From: Myxococcales bacterium
GTDB taxonomy: Bacteria; Myxococcota_A; Polyangia; Polyangiales; Polyangiaceae
Length of the DNA: 56,063 nucleotides
Direction of reading: 5' to 3'
Assembly: GCA_004193285.1 (NCBI GenBank)
Contig: SECP01000058.1
Coordinates: 1 to 56,063, forward strand
Position numbers and translations under genes: made by a program. The notes under the pieces are model-generated. The model searched no databases and was not told the DNA's origin. It saw only the letters and a program-made list of their open reading frames with translations. Position 1 is the first letter of the stretch. Every line of letters starts with the position of its first letter. Below are positions 42,890 to 51,800 of the stretch, piece after piece.

Positions 42890-44559
42890 AGGTGCTTCGT
42901 TCGGCGCTCGCGAGCAGCTGGTTGATCGCGCTGGGGCTGGTTGCCCTGGCGGCCTGCAACCCCGACTCCAATCCTGGTCCGCAAGGGGACAGCCATACCA
43001 ATTGGTTGCGCACCTGCGGAGCCGACTCCGAATGCGGCGAGCTGAGCTGCGTTTGCGGCATCTGCACCCGCTCCTGTGAAGACGCGTCGGACTGTAGCGG
43101 GGCGCCCGGCGCCACGTGCTTCGATGCGAAGGCGGAGGGCGCGGTCGCCGCGTGTGCGGGCGCGGCGCCGCCCATCAGCGGCATGTGTCTACCGAGCTGC
43201 CGCGATGCCGACTGTGGTCCTGGCTTCTCGTGCTCGGCGGGGGCGTGTGTTCCGGAGGCGGCGCCTACGGTGGAGGTAGCGGTGAACCCCGCTGCGTCCT
43301 TGCAGACTCTCGTCGGGTTCGGCGCGACCGTCGGCTACGCCGAAGACGAGCTGACCGCGCTCACCGAGCGCGCGGAGCTGGACGCCGCGATGTTCGCGGG
43401 CCTGGGGCTGGACGTGCTGCGCTTTAGAAACCGCTACGGTGAGGTGAGCGACGCGCAGCTCGCGCAAGCGCAGTCTCTGGTCACGGCCGCAACCAGCAGC
43501 TTGGGTCGGAAGCCGCTCGTGCTGCTCAGCTCGTGGAGCCCGCCCGCGAGCCTCAAGCAGAACGGGGCCACGTTTTGCGTCTCGGGCCCTTCGAGCTGCA
43601 CGCTCAAGCTACTGCCGGCGGGCGGATTCGACTACGTGGGCTTGGCCCAGCACTGGCGCGGGACGCTGGAGGCGTACGCCAAGGTCGGGCTCGCACCCGA
43701 CTACATCGGCATTCAAAACAACCCGGATTGGGCGCCGGTCGCGGGGGCGGCGGCAGAAGCGTGCAAATTCCTGCCGGCAGAGGGCATCGAGGAGGTGAGC
43801 GCATCGGGCGTGCTCACCCCCATTCGCTATCCCGGGTACGCAGAGGCCCTCAGCGCGGTGCTCGAGGAGCTCTCCAGCTTGCCCTCCGTGCCCAAGCTAC
43901 TCGCGCCGGACCTCGTCGGGGTGCACGGCGCCAAGCGCTACTTCGACGCGCTGGATACTACGCGCGTGGACGCGATTGCTCACCACCTGTACGGCTCGGA
44001 CGCGAGCAACCTGGACCTCGCGAGCCTCACCGCGCTCGGGGAGCTGCAAGCCAGCATGGCGCTGCCCATCTTTCAGACGGAGATGCAGGCGGACGGCTTC
44101 GACACCGCGCTCCTGATCCACCACGCGCTGGTCAGCGAAGGCGCGGCCATGTACCTGCAGACCGCGCTGGTCGGCGCGCGCTCCGGGCCCGCCACGAACC
44201 CCACCGCGCTCATCGGGCTGGAGGGCGGCGAGTTCGTGCTTCAAGACCCGTACTTCGCCATGCAGCACTACGCTCAGCACACGGATCCCGGCTACACGCG
44301 AGTCGGCGCGACATCGACGAACGCGAGCCTGCTCGTCTCCGCATGGCGCTCGCCCCAAGACGAATCGCTCACGGTAGTGCTCATCAACTCGGGTTTCGTC
44401 ACTCAAGCGGTCAGCCTGGATGTGGGTGACGGTCGCTCCTTCTCGCTCAGCCGCACCGTCTTCGGCGGACAAGAACGCATGGCGGACCTCGGTATCCTAC
44501 CCAGCGGGGCGAGCATCTCTCTGCCTCCTCGTTCGATGGCGACTGCTCGCTTCGACTGA
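42886..44559 (+). CDS. GH30-like glycosidase lipoprotein with altered acid/base residue
   Basis: 557 residues. A signal peptide with lipobox (ALAAC) is followed by a Cys-rich module (about 40-125, with CGADSECGELSCVCGICTRSC and CRDADCGPGFSC). A GH30-type TIM barrel starts near TLVGFGATVGYAEDELTAL, and a terminal beta domain ends SLPPRSMATARFD. In GH30 the acid/base Glu lies in QNEPD; here it reads IQNNPDW, with Asn279 (codon AAC at 43720). The nucleophile Glu399 in IFQTEMQADG is kept. Hydrolysis should be severely impaired, so it may be a carbohydrate-binding protein or a transglycosidase-like enzyme. It is coupled to the winged-helix gene. Confidence 0.83.
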   Translation: MKVLRSALASSWLIALGLVALAACNPDSNPGPQGDSHTNWLRTCGADSECGELSCVCGICTRSCEDASDCSGAPGATCFDAKAEGAVAACAGAAPPISGMCLPSCRDADCGPGFSCSAGACVPEAAPTVEVAVNPAASLQTLVGFGATVGYAEDELTALTERAELDAAMFAGLGLDVLRFRNRYGEVSDAQLAQAQSLVTAATSSLGRKPLVLLSSWSPPASLKQNGATFCVSGPSSCTLKLLPAGGFDYVGLAQHWRGTLEAYAKVGLAPDYIGIQNNPDWAPVAGAAAEACKFLPAEGIEEVSASGVLTPIRYPGYAEALSAVLEELSSLPSVPKLLAPDLVGVHGAKRYFDALDTTRVDAIAHHLYGSDASNLDLASLTALGELQASMALPIFQTEMQADGFDTALLIHHALVSEGAAMYLQTALVGARSGPATNPTALIGLEGGEFVLQDPYFAMQHYAQHTDPGYTRVGATSTNASLLVSAWRSPQDESLTVVLINSGFVTQAVSLDVGDGRSFSLSRTVFGGQERMADLGILPSGASISLPPRSMATARFD

Positions 44560-44601
44560 GCTGCTTCGAAGTAAGTCCTGCGCGCACCGTCGGAAATCGT
44601 T

Positions 44602-44618
44602 CGTCTCGCGTCGAGACG
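44602..44618. promoter_or_regulatory. Inverted repeat between GH30-like and sugar-binding genes
   Basis: CGTCTCG-CGT-CGAGACG, a perfect 7-bp inverted repeat 43 bp after the GH30 stop and 77 bp before the next ATG. It may be a termination hairpin (though no U-tract follows) or an operator for the sugar-binding gene. Confidence 0.4.
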
Positions 44619-44694
44619 GCTAAAGGCACCTCATCGGATTGCCGTAGTATCTCTTTGCGGCGCCCTGTCCCATCGGGCCCGCTGAGGAGAAGTC

Positions 44695-45984
44695 ATGTCG
44701 CGTTCATTGCGTTCGTGGTCGTGGTCGTGGTCCGCGGGTTTGACCTTGCTGTTGGCGGGGTGCGGCTCCAGCGGTGACGGTGGCGATGACGGGCAGACGG
44801 ACGGGACACCGCAAAAGGTGACGGTGGAAGTGTTCTCGTGGTGGACAGCGCCGGGCGAGGCGGAGGCACTGCAGTCGCTCATCGACCTCCACAAGGATCG
44901 CTACCCCAACGCGCGCATCTTCAACGCCGCGACCGACCCGGCCCTGATCAGCGGCGGGACCGAGGCGAAGCAGGTGCTGCGTGAGCGCCTGGAAGCGGGG
45001 GACCCTCCCGACTCCTTTCAGACGAACGCCTTCGAGCTGAAGACCGGCTTCCTCGCGAACACGCCCAACTTGCTGGCGCCGCTCGATGACCTCTTCGCCG
45101 AAGGTGGCCTGGAAGGGGACGTGGTGCCGGAGCTGCTGTCGGACGTCACGGTAGACGGCCACGTGATGGCGGTTCCCGTGAACGTACATCGGGAAAATAG
45201 CCTGTTTTTCAATATGTCCGTGCTCAAGGAGCACGGCGTGAAGGCGCCGAAGACGATGGCGGAGTTCCTCGCGGCCTGTAAGAAGCTGAAAGGCGAGGGC
45301 GTCACCCCGCTCGCGATCTCGACCTCGCAAGGTTGGATCATCAACAAAGTGTTCGTCGCGCTCGCGCTCGGCGCGCTCGGGCCGGAAAAATTCGTCAAGT
45401 ACTTCATCGACAAGGAACCGGTAGAAGCGGACGACCTGGACCCGGTGATCGCGCTGCTCGACGAGGTGCTCACGGACTACATCGACGTCGAGACTGCGGC
45501 CGCCGATGGCTACGGTTGGACGCAGGCGGCGGACGCTCTTCACGACGGTGAAGCGGCGATGTTCATCCACGGCGACTGGGCGAAGGGGTACCTCACGCAG
45601 CTAGGCTGGACGCCGAACGTGGACTTCGGTGTAGCGGCCACGCCGGATTCGGAAGGCGTGTTTCTTTACGGCACGGACGTCTTCGCTCTCCCGCAAGGCG
45701 CGAAGCACCCGGAAGACGCCCTGAACTGGCTGCGCACGATCGCGTCTTCGGACGGGCAGATCTCGTTCAACGAGGCCAAGGGCTCGGTCCCGGTGCGCCT
45801 CAACCTCAAGGGCAGCGGGCTGGACGCGATGGCGAGCCAAACCTACACCGAGCTGAAGGACGCCACCCAGCGGCTGCGCGTCGTCAGCTTGCCTGCGGAG
45901 TGGGACAACGGCTTCGTGCAGCTCGCGCAGGATCACGATCGCGCCGCGCTGCTACAAGCGTTCATCGAGCATCCGATCCCCTGA
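44695..45984 (+). CDS. ABC transporter sugar-binding lipoprotein (family 1 solute-binding protein)
   Basis: 429 residues with GAGGAG upstream of ATG 44695. The lipobox is LLAGC; an acidic Gly-rich spacer follows. Family 1 features: VTVEVFSWWTAPGEAEALQSLIDLHKDRYPNA, DSFQTNAFEL, VPVNVHRENSLFFNMSVLKEHGVKAPKTMAEFLAACKKLK, AAMFIHGDWAKGYL and LPQGAKHPEDALNWLRTI. It should bind an oligosaccharide or sugar for uptake. No permease or ATPase gene is adjacent, so it either serves a transporter encoded elsewhere or acts as a sensor input. Confidence 0.92.
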   Translation: MSRSLRSWSWSWSAGLTLLLAGCGSSGDGGDDGQTDGTPQKVTVEVFSWWTAPGEAEALQSLIDLHKDRYPNARIFNAATDPALISGGTEAKQVLRERLEAGDPPDSFQTNAFELKTGFLANTPNLLAPLDDLFAEGGLEGDVVPELLSDVTVDGHVMAVPVNVHRENSLFFNMSVLKEHGVKAPKTMAEFLAACKKLKGEGVTPLAISTSQGWIINKVFVALALGALGPEKFVKYFIDKEPVEADDLDPVIALLDEVLTDYIDVETAAADGYGWTQAADALHDGEAAMFIHGDWAKGYLTQLGWTPNVDFGVAATPDSEGVFLYGTDVFALPQGAKHPEDALNWLRTIASSDGQISFNEAKGSVPVRLNLKGSGLDAMASQTYTELKDATQRLRVVSLPAEWDNGFVQLAQDHDRAALLQAFIEHPIP

Positions 45985-46034
45985 GTTTCTCCCGCTCTTG
46001 CTGAGGCGTTTCGGGTTGTGGTAGCGGTTCGGAC

Positions 46035-46478
46035 TTGCGCCCCGCTCCCACTCCCGACAGCGCCCGAGAGATTGGCGAAAGCTTGGCCGAGGCGCTGGAG
46101 CTCGCCGCGGCCGGGGACAGCTCGGAGGCGGAGCAGCTCCTCGCCATCCAGGTGACTCGCCTGCTTCGTCACGCCGGGCGCGGCGGCGAGGTGCCGGACG
46201 AGCTGCGCGAGCAAGTTTGTGTGCTCGCGCTGGAGCTGGCGACGCGAACCGCCAGCGTCCCGTGGCTGGACTGGGTGATCGAGCTTCACTTGATCACGGA
46301 CGCGCCGCTCAGCCCGCGCCTGCTCGCGTCGCTCGAAGCAGCGAAGTCGTTGCTGAGTCGCGCGGATGGTGACCTGCTGACTCAGTACTTGGAGACGATG
46401 CAGCAGCGGCATCGCTCCTTGAGTGACGCAGACCTGGAGCTCGTCAGTCATCTGCGCGAGCTTCGAGGACCGCGCTAA
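46035..46478 (+). CDS. Small hypothetical protein
   Basis: 147 residues, apparent TTG start at 46035 with no good ribosome site, so the start is uncertain. The sequence is almost all helix-forming (IGESLAEALELAAAGDSSEAEQLLAIQVTRLL and LLASLEAAKSLLSRADGDLLTQYLETMQQRH) with no signal peptide. No family is recognised. Codon use and third-position GC look like a real gene. Confidence 0.6.
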   Translation: MRPAPTPDSAREIGESLAEALELAAAGDSSEAEQLLAIQVTRLLRHAGRGGEVPDELREQVCVLALELATRTASVPWLDWVIELHLITDAPLSPRLLASLEAAKSLLSRADGDLLTQYLETMQQRHRSLSDADLELVSHLRELRGPR

Positions 46479-46546
46479 TCGCCAGGAGCGCGCGGCGTGA
46501 CAATTTGCGCCCTGTACGCGCCCGGAGATCGGGACCAAAGGGGACC

Positions 46547-47353
46547 ATGCTCTTTCGTCTCGCCTCTGTGGTTCGTCACGCCTGTCTGGTCGCCCTCGCG
46601 TGCGCCGCGCTGCCCGCGTGCGCCGCGCATGGCCCGCGAACCATCTACACCAGCAACGGTCCGGTCCGCGGAGTGACCGTGACCGGCAGCGGCAAGGTGA
46701 GCGGCAAGCCGGACGTAGCTCGCACGACCGTCGGCGTGGAGACGCGCGCCACTACCGCCGAAGAAGCAGTGGGGGACGTGAACGCACGCATGGCGAGAGT
46801 CATCACGGCGCTCAAACAGGCGGGCGTCGCCGAAGCGGATCTGCGCTCCTCTTCGGTGTCGCTCAATTTCGAGCGCAACCCCGAGCCGCCTCGCCCCTAC
46901 GAGCCCGCTCCGGCCGCGGCTGCGAGCAAGGCAGCTCCCGCCTCGCCGCCTCCGGCGCCGCTACCCCCGACCGGCTTCTACGTCGCGACGAACAACGTAG
47001 AAGTGACGGTGCGGGACCTGAACCGCGCGGGGCAGGTGCTGAGCGCGGCCACCAGCGCAGGCGCCAATCAAATGTTCGGCATCCGCTTCGAGCTCGAGGA
47101 CCCGAGCGCGCTCTTGGCTACGGCGCGGCAGAAGGCGGTCGCTGATGCTCGCGCCCGCGCAGAAAAGCTGGCTCAACTAGCCGGGGTCAAGCTCGGCTCG
47201 GCCGTCTCGATCACGGAGCTGGAGGGCGGCTCGCCCGGGCCCATGCCCGCGTTCGCGATGATGCGCAGCGACGCCGCGAACGTCGCGCCGGTGGAGCGAG
47301 GAGAGCTGACCGTGAGCGCTTCGGTCCAGATCGTTTACGCCCTGGAGCACTGA
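46547..47353 (+). CDS. SIMPL (DUF541) domain lipoprotein
   Basis: 268 residues from ATG 46547, preceded by AAGGGGA; the frame is open from 46505 but lacks a ribosome site there. The signal peptide ends LPAC. The SIMPL/DUF541 domain is recognised by VRGVTVTGSGKVSGKPDVARTTVGVETRATTAEEAV, VITALKQAGVAEADLRSSSVSLN, a Pro/Ala-rich insertion (PPRPYEPAPAAAASKAAPASPPPAPLPP) and TARQKAVADARARAEKLAQLAGVKLGSAVSITE. Relatives are periplasmic or surface proteins of unclear role, one linked to oxidative stress (YggE). Confidence 0.88.
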   Translation: MLFRLASVVRHACLVALACAALPACAAHGPRTIYTSNGPVRGVTVTGSGKVSGKPDVARTTVGVETRATTAEEAVGDVNARMARVITALKQAGVAEADLRSSSVSLNFERNPEPPRPYEPAPAAAASKAAPASPPPAPLPPTGFYVATNNVEVTVRDLNRAGQVLSAATSAGANQMFGIRFELEDPSALLATARQKAVADARARAEKLAQLAGVKLGSAVSITELEGGSPGPMPAFAMMRSDAANVAPVERGELTVSASVQIVYALEH

Positions 47354-47363
47354 GCGAACGCGG

Positions 47364-47379
47364 GGCGACGCGAATCGCC
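47364..47379. promoter_or_regulatory. Candidate activator site (GGCGA-N6-TCGCC dyad)
   Basis: GGCGA-CGCGAA-TCGCC, the same 5-6-5 dyad as at 12300-12315. Its centre is about 128 bp upstream of the predicted transcription start of the receiver gene (about 47500), a typical enhancer-binding-protein distance. Confidence 0.4.
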
Positions 47380-47473
47380 ACGTGTTGTCAAAAGTGCCTC
47401 GATGTGAGCGCGTGTGGTACCCGTTTTCCCGCTGAAAGTAGGGGTAAACGTAGCGCGAGCGTCCAGACGCTAT

Positions 47474-47489
47474 TGGCCAAATTATTGCA
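47474..47489 (+). promoter_or_regulatory. Sigma-54-like promoter of the receiver gene
   Basis: TGGC-caaatta-TTGCA: the -24 element is TGGC and the -12 element TTGCA, with GG (47475-47476) and GC (47487-47488) exactly ten bases apart. The -24 element lacks the ACG that often follows. The predicted start near 47500 is only about 9 bases before the ATG at 47509. Confidence 0.42.
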
Positions 47490-47508
47490 AAAAGCGAGGC
47501 GCCAGGTC

Positions 47509-47958
47509 ATGAGCGCGAGCATCGAAGCGATTTTGGGGGAGCGGCCACGAGTCCTGGTGGTGGATGACGACGTCATCTTGCGCCGGGTCGTGCGTAGCGC
47601 CCTCGCTCAGGCGGGGTTCGACGTAGCCCAGGTCGGAAGCGGGCGAGACGCGCTCCGGCTCGCGTCAGCTTACGACCTCGACCTCATCGTGACGGACCTG
47701 CAGATGCCGGGAATGAGCGGGCTCGAGCTCCTTTACGCCCTCCAGGAGCAGCGAACCTACTGTCCCGTCATCGTGATGTCCGGCTCCACCGAAGCCCGGC
47801 CGGACGCCATTTTGGCGGCGGGGGCGGCGGCGTTCCTTGCCAAGCCGTTCGGCCTGGACGAGCTCCAGCAGGCGGCTCGGACCGCGGTCGAGCGCGCACG
47901 CACCCTCGCGCCGCCTAGCTCGGCCGTGCTGCTTCGTCGAGTCGGTAACGTAGCCTAG
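47509..47958 (+). CDS. Single-domain response regulator
   Basis: 149 residues from ATG 47509; the frame is open from 47404 but that would cover the promoter-like element. A receiver domain only: RVLVVDDDVILRRVVRSAL, phosphoacceptor Asp63 (LIVTDLQMPGMSGLELL), VIVMSGS and Lys in LAKPFGLDEL. A short C-terminal tail has no output domain. A phospho-relay intermediate or a protein-binding regulator is likely. Confidence 0.9.
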   Translation: MSASIEAILGERPRVLVVDDDVILRRVVRSALAQAGFDVAQVGSGRDALRLASAYDLDLIVTDLQMPGMSGLELLYALQEQRTYCPVIVMSGSTEARPDAILAAGAAAFLAKPFGLDELQQAARTAVERARTLAPPSSAVLLRRVGNVA

Positions 47959-47959
47959 A

Positions 47960-47978
47960 CTCCGGCACCCCGCCGGAG
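47960..47978 (+). terminator. Terminator-like hairpin after the receiver gene
   Basis: CTCCGGC-ACCCC-GCCGGAG, a perfect 7-bp stem with a 5-base loop two bases after the stop codon. It lacks a U-tract (G-rich sequence follows), so intrinsic termination is uncertain; it could instead protect the 3' end. Confidence 0.45.
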
Positions 47979-48058
47979 GGGGGGCGCGGTCAGGTGCACG
48001 GAAGGCGCTCGGAATTGCTCAAGCCTTCGCGCGAGGCTCCGTTCTTTTCCAGTAGGAA

Positions 48059-48529
48059 ATGCACGAGCACGAGCTCTTCAACCCCGCTGGCCTGCGCATG
48101 CTGGAGGACCGCAACGGCGCCGTTGCCTTCGGCTACGTGGCCCCGCGCGTCTTCTACGCGCGCTTCGTGGGGCCCCTATCGGCCGCGCTCGGCGACCGCT
48201 ACGTGCAGGAGCTGAGCGACGTGCTGGCCAGCGTGAGCACACTCGCTTACTTCACGGACGCCAGCGCGCTCCGCGGTTACGATGGTGACGCCCGCAGCCG
48301 GATCGAGGCCCTAGTCCGGGCCCAGCGCGACAAGTTCGCGTCCATCGTGATGCTCACTCAGCCGAGCGGCGCTTGGCCTGCTTCACGCGCTTTTGCTGAT
48401 GCCTGGGGCGAGATCAAGCTGCTAACGGAGCCCCTGGATTTCGAGCGGGCGCTCTGCAACGTCGCCCCGTTTCCTGACCGCAGCGCCAAAGACTGGGCGC
48501 ACGTGTGGCAGGTCCACTCACCGCGCTGA
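48059..48529 (+). CDS. Hypothetical protein, STAS/SpoIIAA-like size and pattern
   Basis: 156 residues from ATG 48059. AGGA lies too close to this ATG, so the in-frame ATG at 48098 is an alternative. The alternation FGYVAPRVFYARFVGPLSAALGDRYVQELSDVLASVSTLAYFTDASALRGYDGDARSRIEALVRAQRDKFASIVMLTQP fits small STAS/SpoIIAA-like proteins often found in myxobacteria. The resemblance is structural, by eye. No signal peptide. Confidence 0.65.
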   Translation: MHEHELFNPAGLRMLEDRNGAVAFGYVAPRVFYARFVGPLSAALGDRYVQELSDVLASVSTLAYFTDASALRGYDGDARSRIEALVRAQRDKFASIVMLTQPSGAWPASRAFADAWGEIKLLTEPLDFERALCNVAPFPDRSAKDWAHVWQVHSPR

Positions 48530-48890
48530 AGCGGCAGCTCGCAGTAGCCGGCTAGCGGCTGAGCGGCGCGCTTGCGCGTGCGCTTAAGTCCTACACGCCC
48601 AGCGCCGTAATTAACGGGTGGAGATGCCGTGACGCCCGGGACCAGTCACTCTGCGAAACTTGCGTACCCGCGCATGGGATTGCGATCTGAGTGCGCTCCC
48701 GACACTTGGAATCGCGCCGCGCCCTTGCGATCGAACCGTGAGCAAGGGGCGGCACAGGAAGTGAATGAGGCGCAGCGTGCCCTTCTTTAGTTTCGCGCCG
48801 TCCGCTCGAGGGACTCTCAGCGTGGGTGTGGGACAGCGTCATACAAGTGACGAGGACCGCGCGTTGTGTAACGCTCAGCAGTTGGATCAA
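48530..48890. other. Intergenic region upstream of the PA14 lipoprotein
   Basis: 361 bp. A GC-rich hairpin CGCGC-TT-GCGCG lies at 48567-48578 and may end the preceding transcript. The frame of the PA14 gene is open back to an ATG at 48765, but that extension lacks signal-peptide character. No sigma-54 element with correct spacing and no clear -35/-10 pair were found. Confidence 0.4.
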
Positions 48891-51800
48891 ATGGTCCGGG
48901 CCAAAATTTCGCGTGCGCTTTGGGCCGCTTGCTTGCTCGTCGCGGTGCTCGGCGCCGGCTGCAGCAAGAAGGCGTCTCACTCTGGGTTGATGGATGGGGA
49001 CGGCGGCACCGGCAACACCGGTACCGGCAGCACCGGCAACACGCCGAGCATGCCGGATTGCGGCACGCCTCAAGAAGGCTGCTCCTGCGGCACCGAAGGC
49101 GAGGTCATCGACTGCGGTCACGTGGCGCGACACTCGGGCGACTACACCGCCTGCTCCATGGGCACGCGCCAGTGCGTGGACGGCAAATGGGGCGCCTGCG
49201 AAGGCGACAAGATTTACATGCTGCCGGACTCGGTGCCCGGCGTGCAGACGGAAGGTCTCGGCACCTCCAAAGCGTGCGTCGACAATCCTTGCGACCCTTA
49301 CTGCCAGGTCGTGGTGGACGACAGCAAGAACCTGGACGTGAGCAGCAACCCGGCCCTCACCGCCGGCATGGATGGGCTCACGCTCACGACCGTGCCGCCG
49401 GATCCGGCGGCGAACACCTGCACCGGCATCAAGCTCACGCCCGCGACGAGCTCGCTCGTCGTCACCGCCATCAACCCGACCTCGGGCTTGTTCGGCGAGT
49501 ACTTCAACCGGATCGACACGACAATCCAGTCGATTCCGAGCACCTGGACGGTCACCGGCACGCGCCTGGATCCGAACATCAACTTCGCGTGGGGCGCTGC
49601 GGCCCCCGGCGTGACGGGCATCGGCAACGACAGCTTCACCATTCGCTGGACGGGCAGCGTGACGCCACCGGCAACCGAGGCCTACGTCTTTTACCCGAAG
49701 ACCGACGACGGCGTGCGACTGTGGATCAACGGTACGCTGGTGGTAAACGCGTGGGTCGATCAGGGCCCGACCGAGTACCCGACTGCGCCCATCAACTTGA
49801 CCAAGGGCGTGCCGGCGAATATCCGGATGGAGTACTACGAGCGGGGCGGCGGAGCTTCTGCGGAGCTACGCTGGAGCTCCGCGAGCGTCCCCAAGTCGAT
49901 CATCTCGGACGCGTACCTCACCCCCGCTTCGAGCAGCTTGCCGCCATTCGTGACGACGCCTGCGAGCGTGCCGCTCACGGTGAACCTGCTGCCGCAAGGT
50001 TGTTACGACGGCACGTTCGCCGCCGCTTGGGGGCTGGACGCGTTGGATCGCGCGACCGTCTCGACGGACGGCGTGGTGTCCTTGGTCAGCCCGATCGCGG
50101 GCCAGATGAAGGTCACCGCGTACATTCAGGAGTTCAAAGACACCGCCACCGTGGACGTGACCGTGAACGCGACGGACACGCTGGAAGCGCCTGCGGGCTC
50201 GGCCACGACCTTCAACGCGAACACCACGAGCGGCGCCGACACCGCGAAGATACTTTACCCCTACGACGCGACCGTCTTTCCGCTCTCGCTCAAGCCGCCG
50301 GTGCTGCAGTGGGACACGGGGACGACGGGCGCCGCATCGGCGGTCAAGGTGCAGCTTCGCTACCCGGCGACGGGCACCGCGACGTTCAGCTGGTCCAAGA
50401 TCATCGCGGAGCCGAGCAACCTTCGCTACAGCTTCACGCGCGATCAGTGGGGGTACTTCGAACGTACGGCGAAGGGCGGCACCGGGCGTATCTCCATCCA
50501 GCGCATCGTCGGCGGGCAGCTCAAGGAAGCGGTCACCAAGACCGTCGTCTTTTCCAGCAGCCCGCTGCGCGGAAAGATCTTCTACACCCAGTACGGCGGT
50601 GGCTCGAAGATCATGCGGCTGGACCCTGCGGGGGACAACGCCGCGGTCAACGCCTTCGCGACCGATAATGGCTGCCCCGTCTGCCACTCGATGTCGGCAA
50701 ACGGCAGCAAGTTCGTCACCTCGGACTCCGGTTGGAGCACGAACGCGGGCATCTCCAACGTGGACGCGGCCGGCAACCTCACCGTGCTCTCGGACTTCCC
50801 GAGCCCGAACAGCCCCTACGCCAACGGCGCGAACGACTGGCGCGGTTTCGCCTGGGCGCCGCTGACGCCGGACGGGCAATTCGTCTTCGCGACCAACAAC
50901 ATCTACGGCAACACGCGGCAGCAGGTGGTCGGCATCGACAGCAACCGCAACGTCTCCTTGCCGCAGACGATGGTCTCCGGCGGGCGCGGCACCGGCCTCC
51001 TCGGCGACTACTATTCGACGCTCAACTGGACCGGCAACTCGTGGCGCCGCATCGACGCTCGCCCGGATTTCGATTGGAGCGGCTCCCCCGGTGGTCCGCT
51101 CCCGGCAACCGGCTTCAGCGTCGTATGGAGCGGCTTCGTGGAGGGCCTGTTCACGGAAACCGTGCCGTTCGAGGTCGAGTCGAACATCGGGGTGCGGCTC
51201 ACCGTCGGCGGGAGCGTGCTGGTCAATCAGCTCGGTAACAGCGTTGCGGGCCCGGCTACCAATAAGTTCACCGGTAACGCCAACCTGACGCGCGGGCAGC
51301 AGACCGCGATCAAGCTCGAGGTCATCGACACGAGCGCGCAGAGCATCATCAAGCTGCGTTGGGGCAGCCCCACGACGAGCGCCACCGCGCTCACTCCCTA
51401 CGGCCTGATTCCACAGTCTCAGCTCTTCCCGAGCGGCGGCCCCTACGGCGCGCAGGTACTGTACAAGGACACCTCCAACCATCAGATCACGCGGTTGGAG
51501 TCGGACCTGTACTACGACTGGGCCGGCCTGCAGCCGGTCAAGGGCAGCAGCGACGCCAACCTCACCATCAACCAGACCAACTTCACGTCCACTTGGGACG
51601 CGGTGGTCGAAGCACCGGCTACTACCTCGCTCACCTTTTGCATCAGCGCAGACGACACCTACGTCGTGAAGGTGACGAACGCGGCCAATGTCACGACGAC
51701 GGTGCTGAGCTCGGCGGTCTCCACCTCGAACACCTGCTCGACCACGCCGCTTTCGGTGACTGCGGGCGAAAAGCTCAAGGTCCACGTGGACCACACCCAG

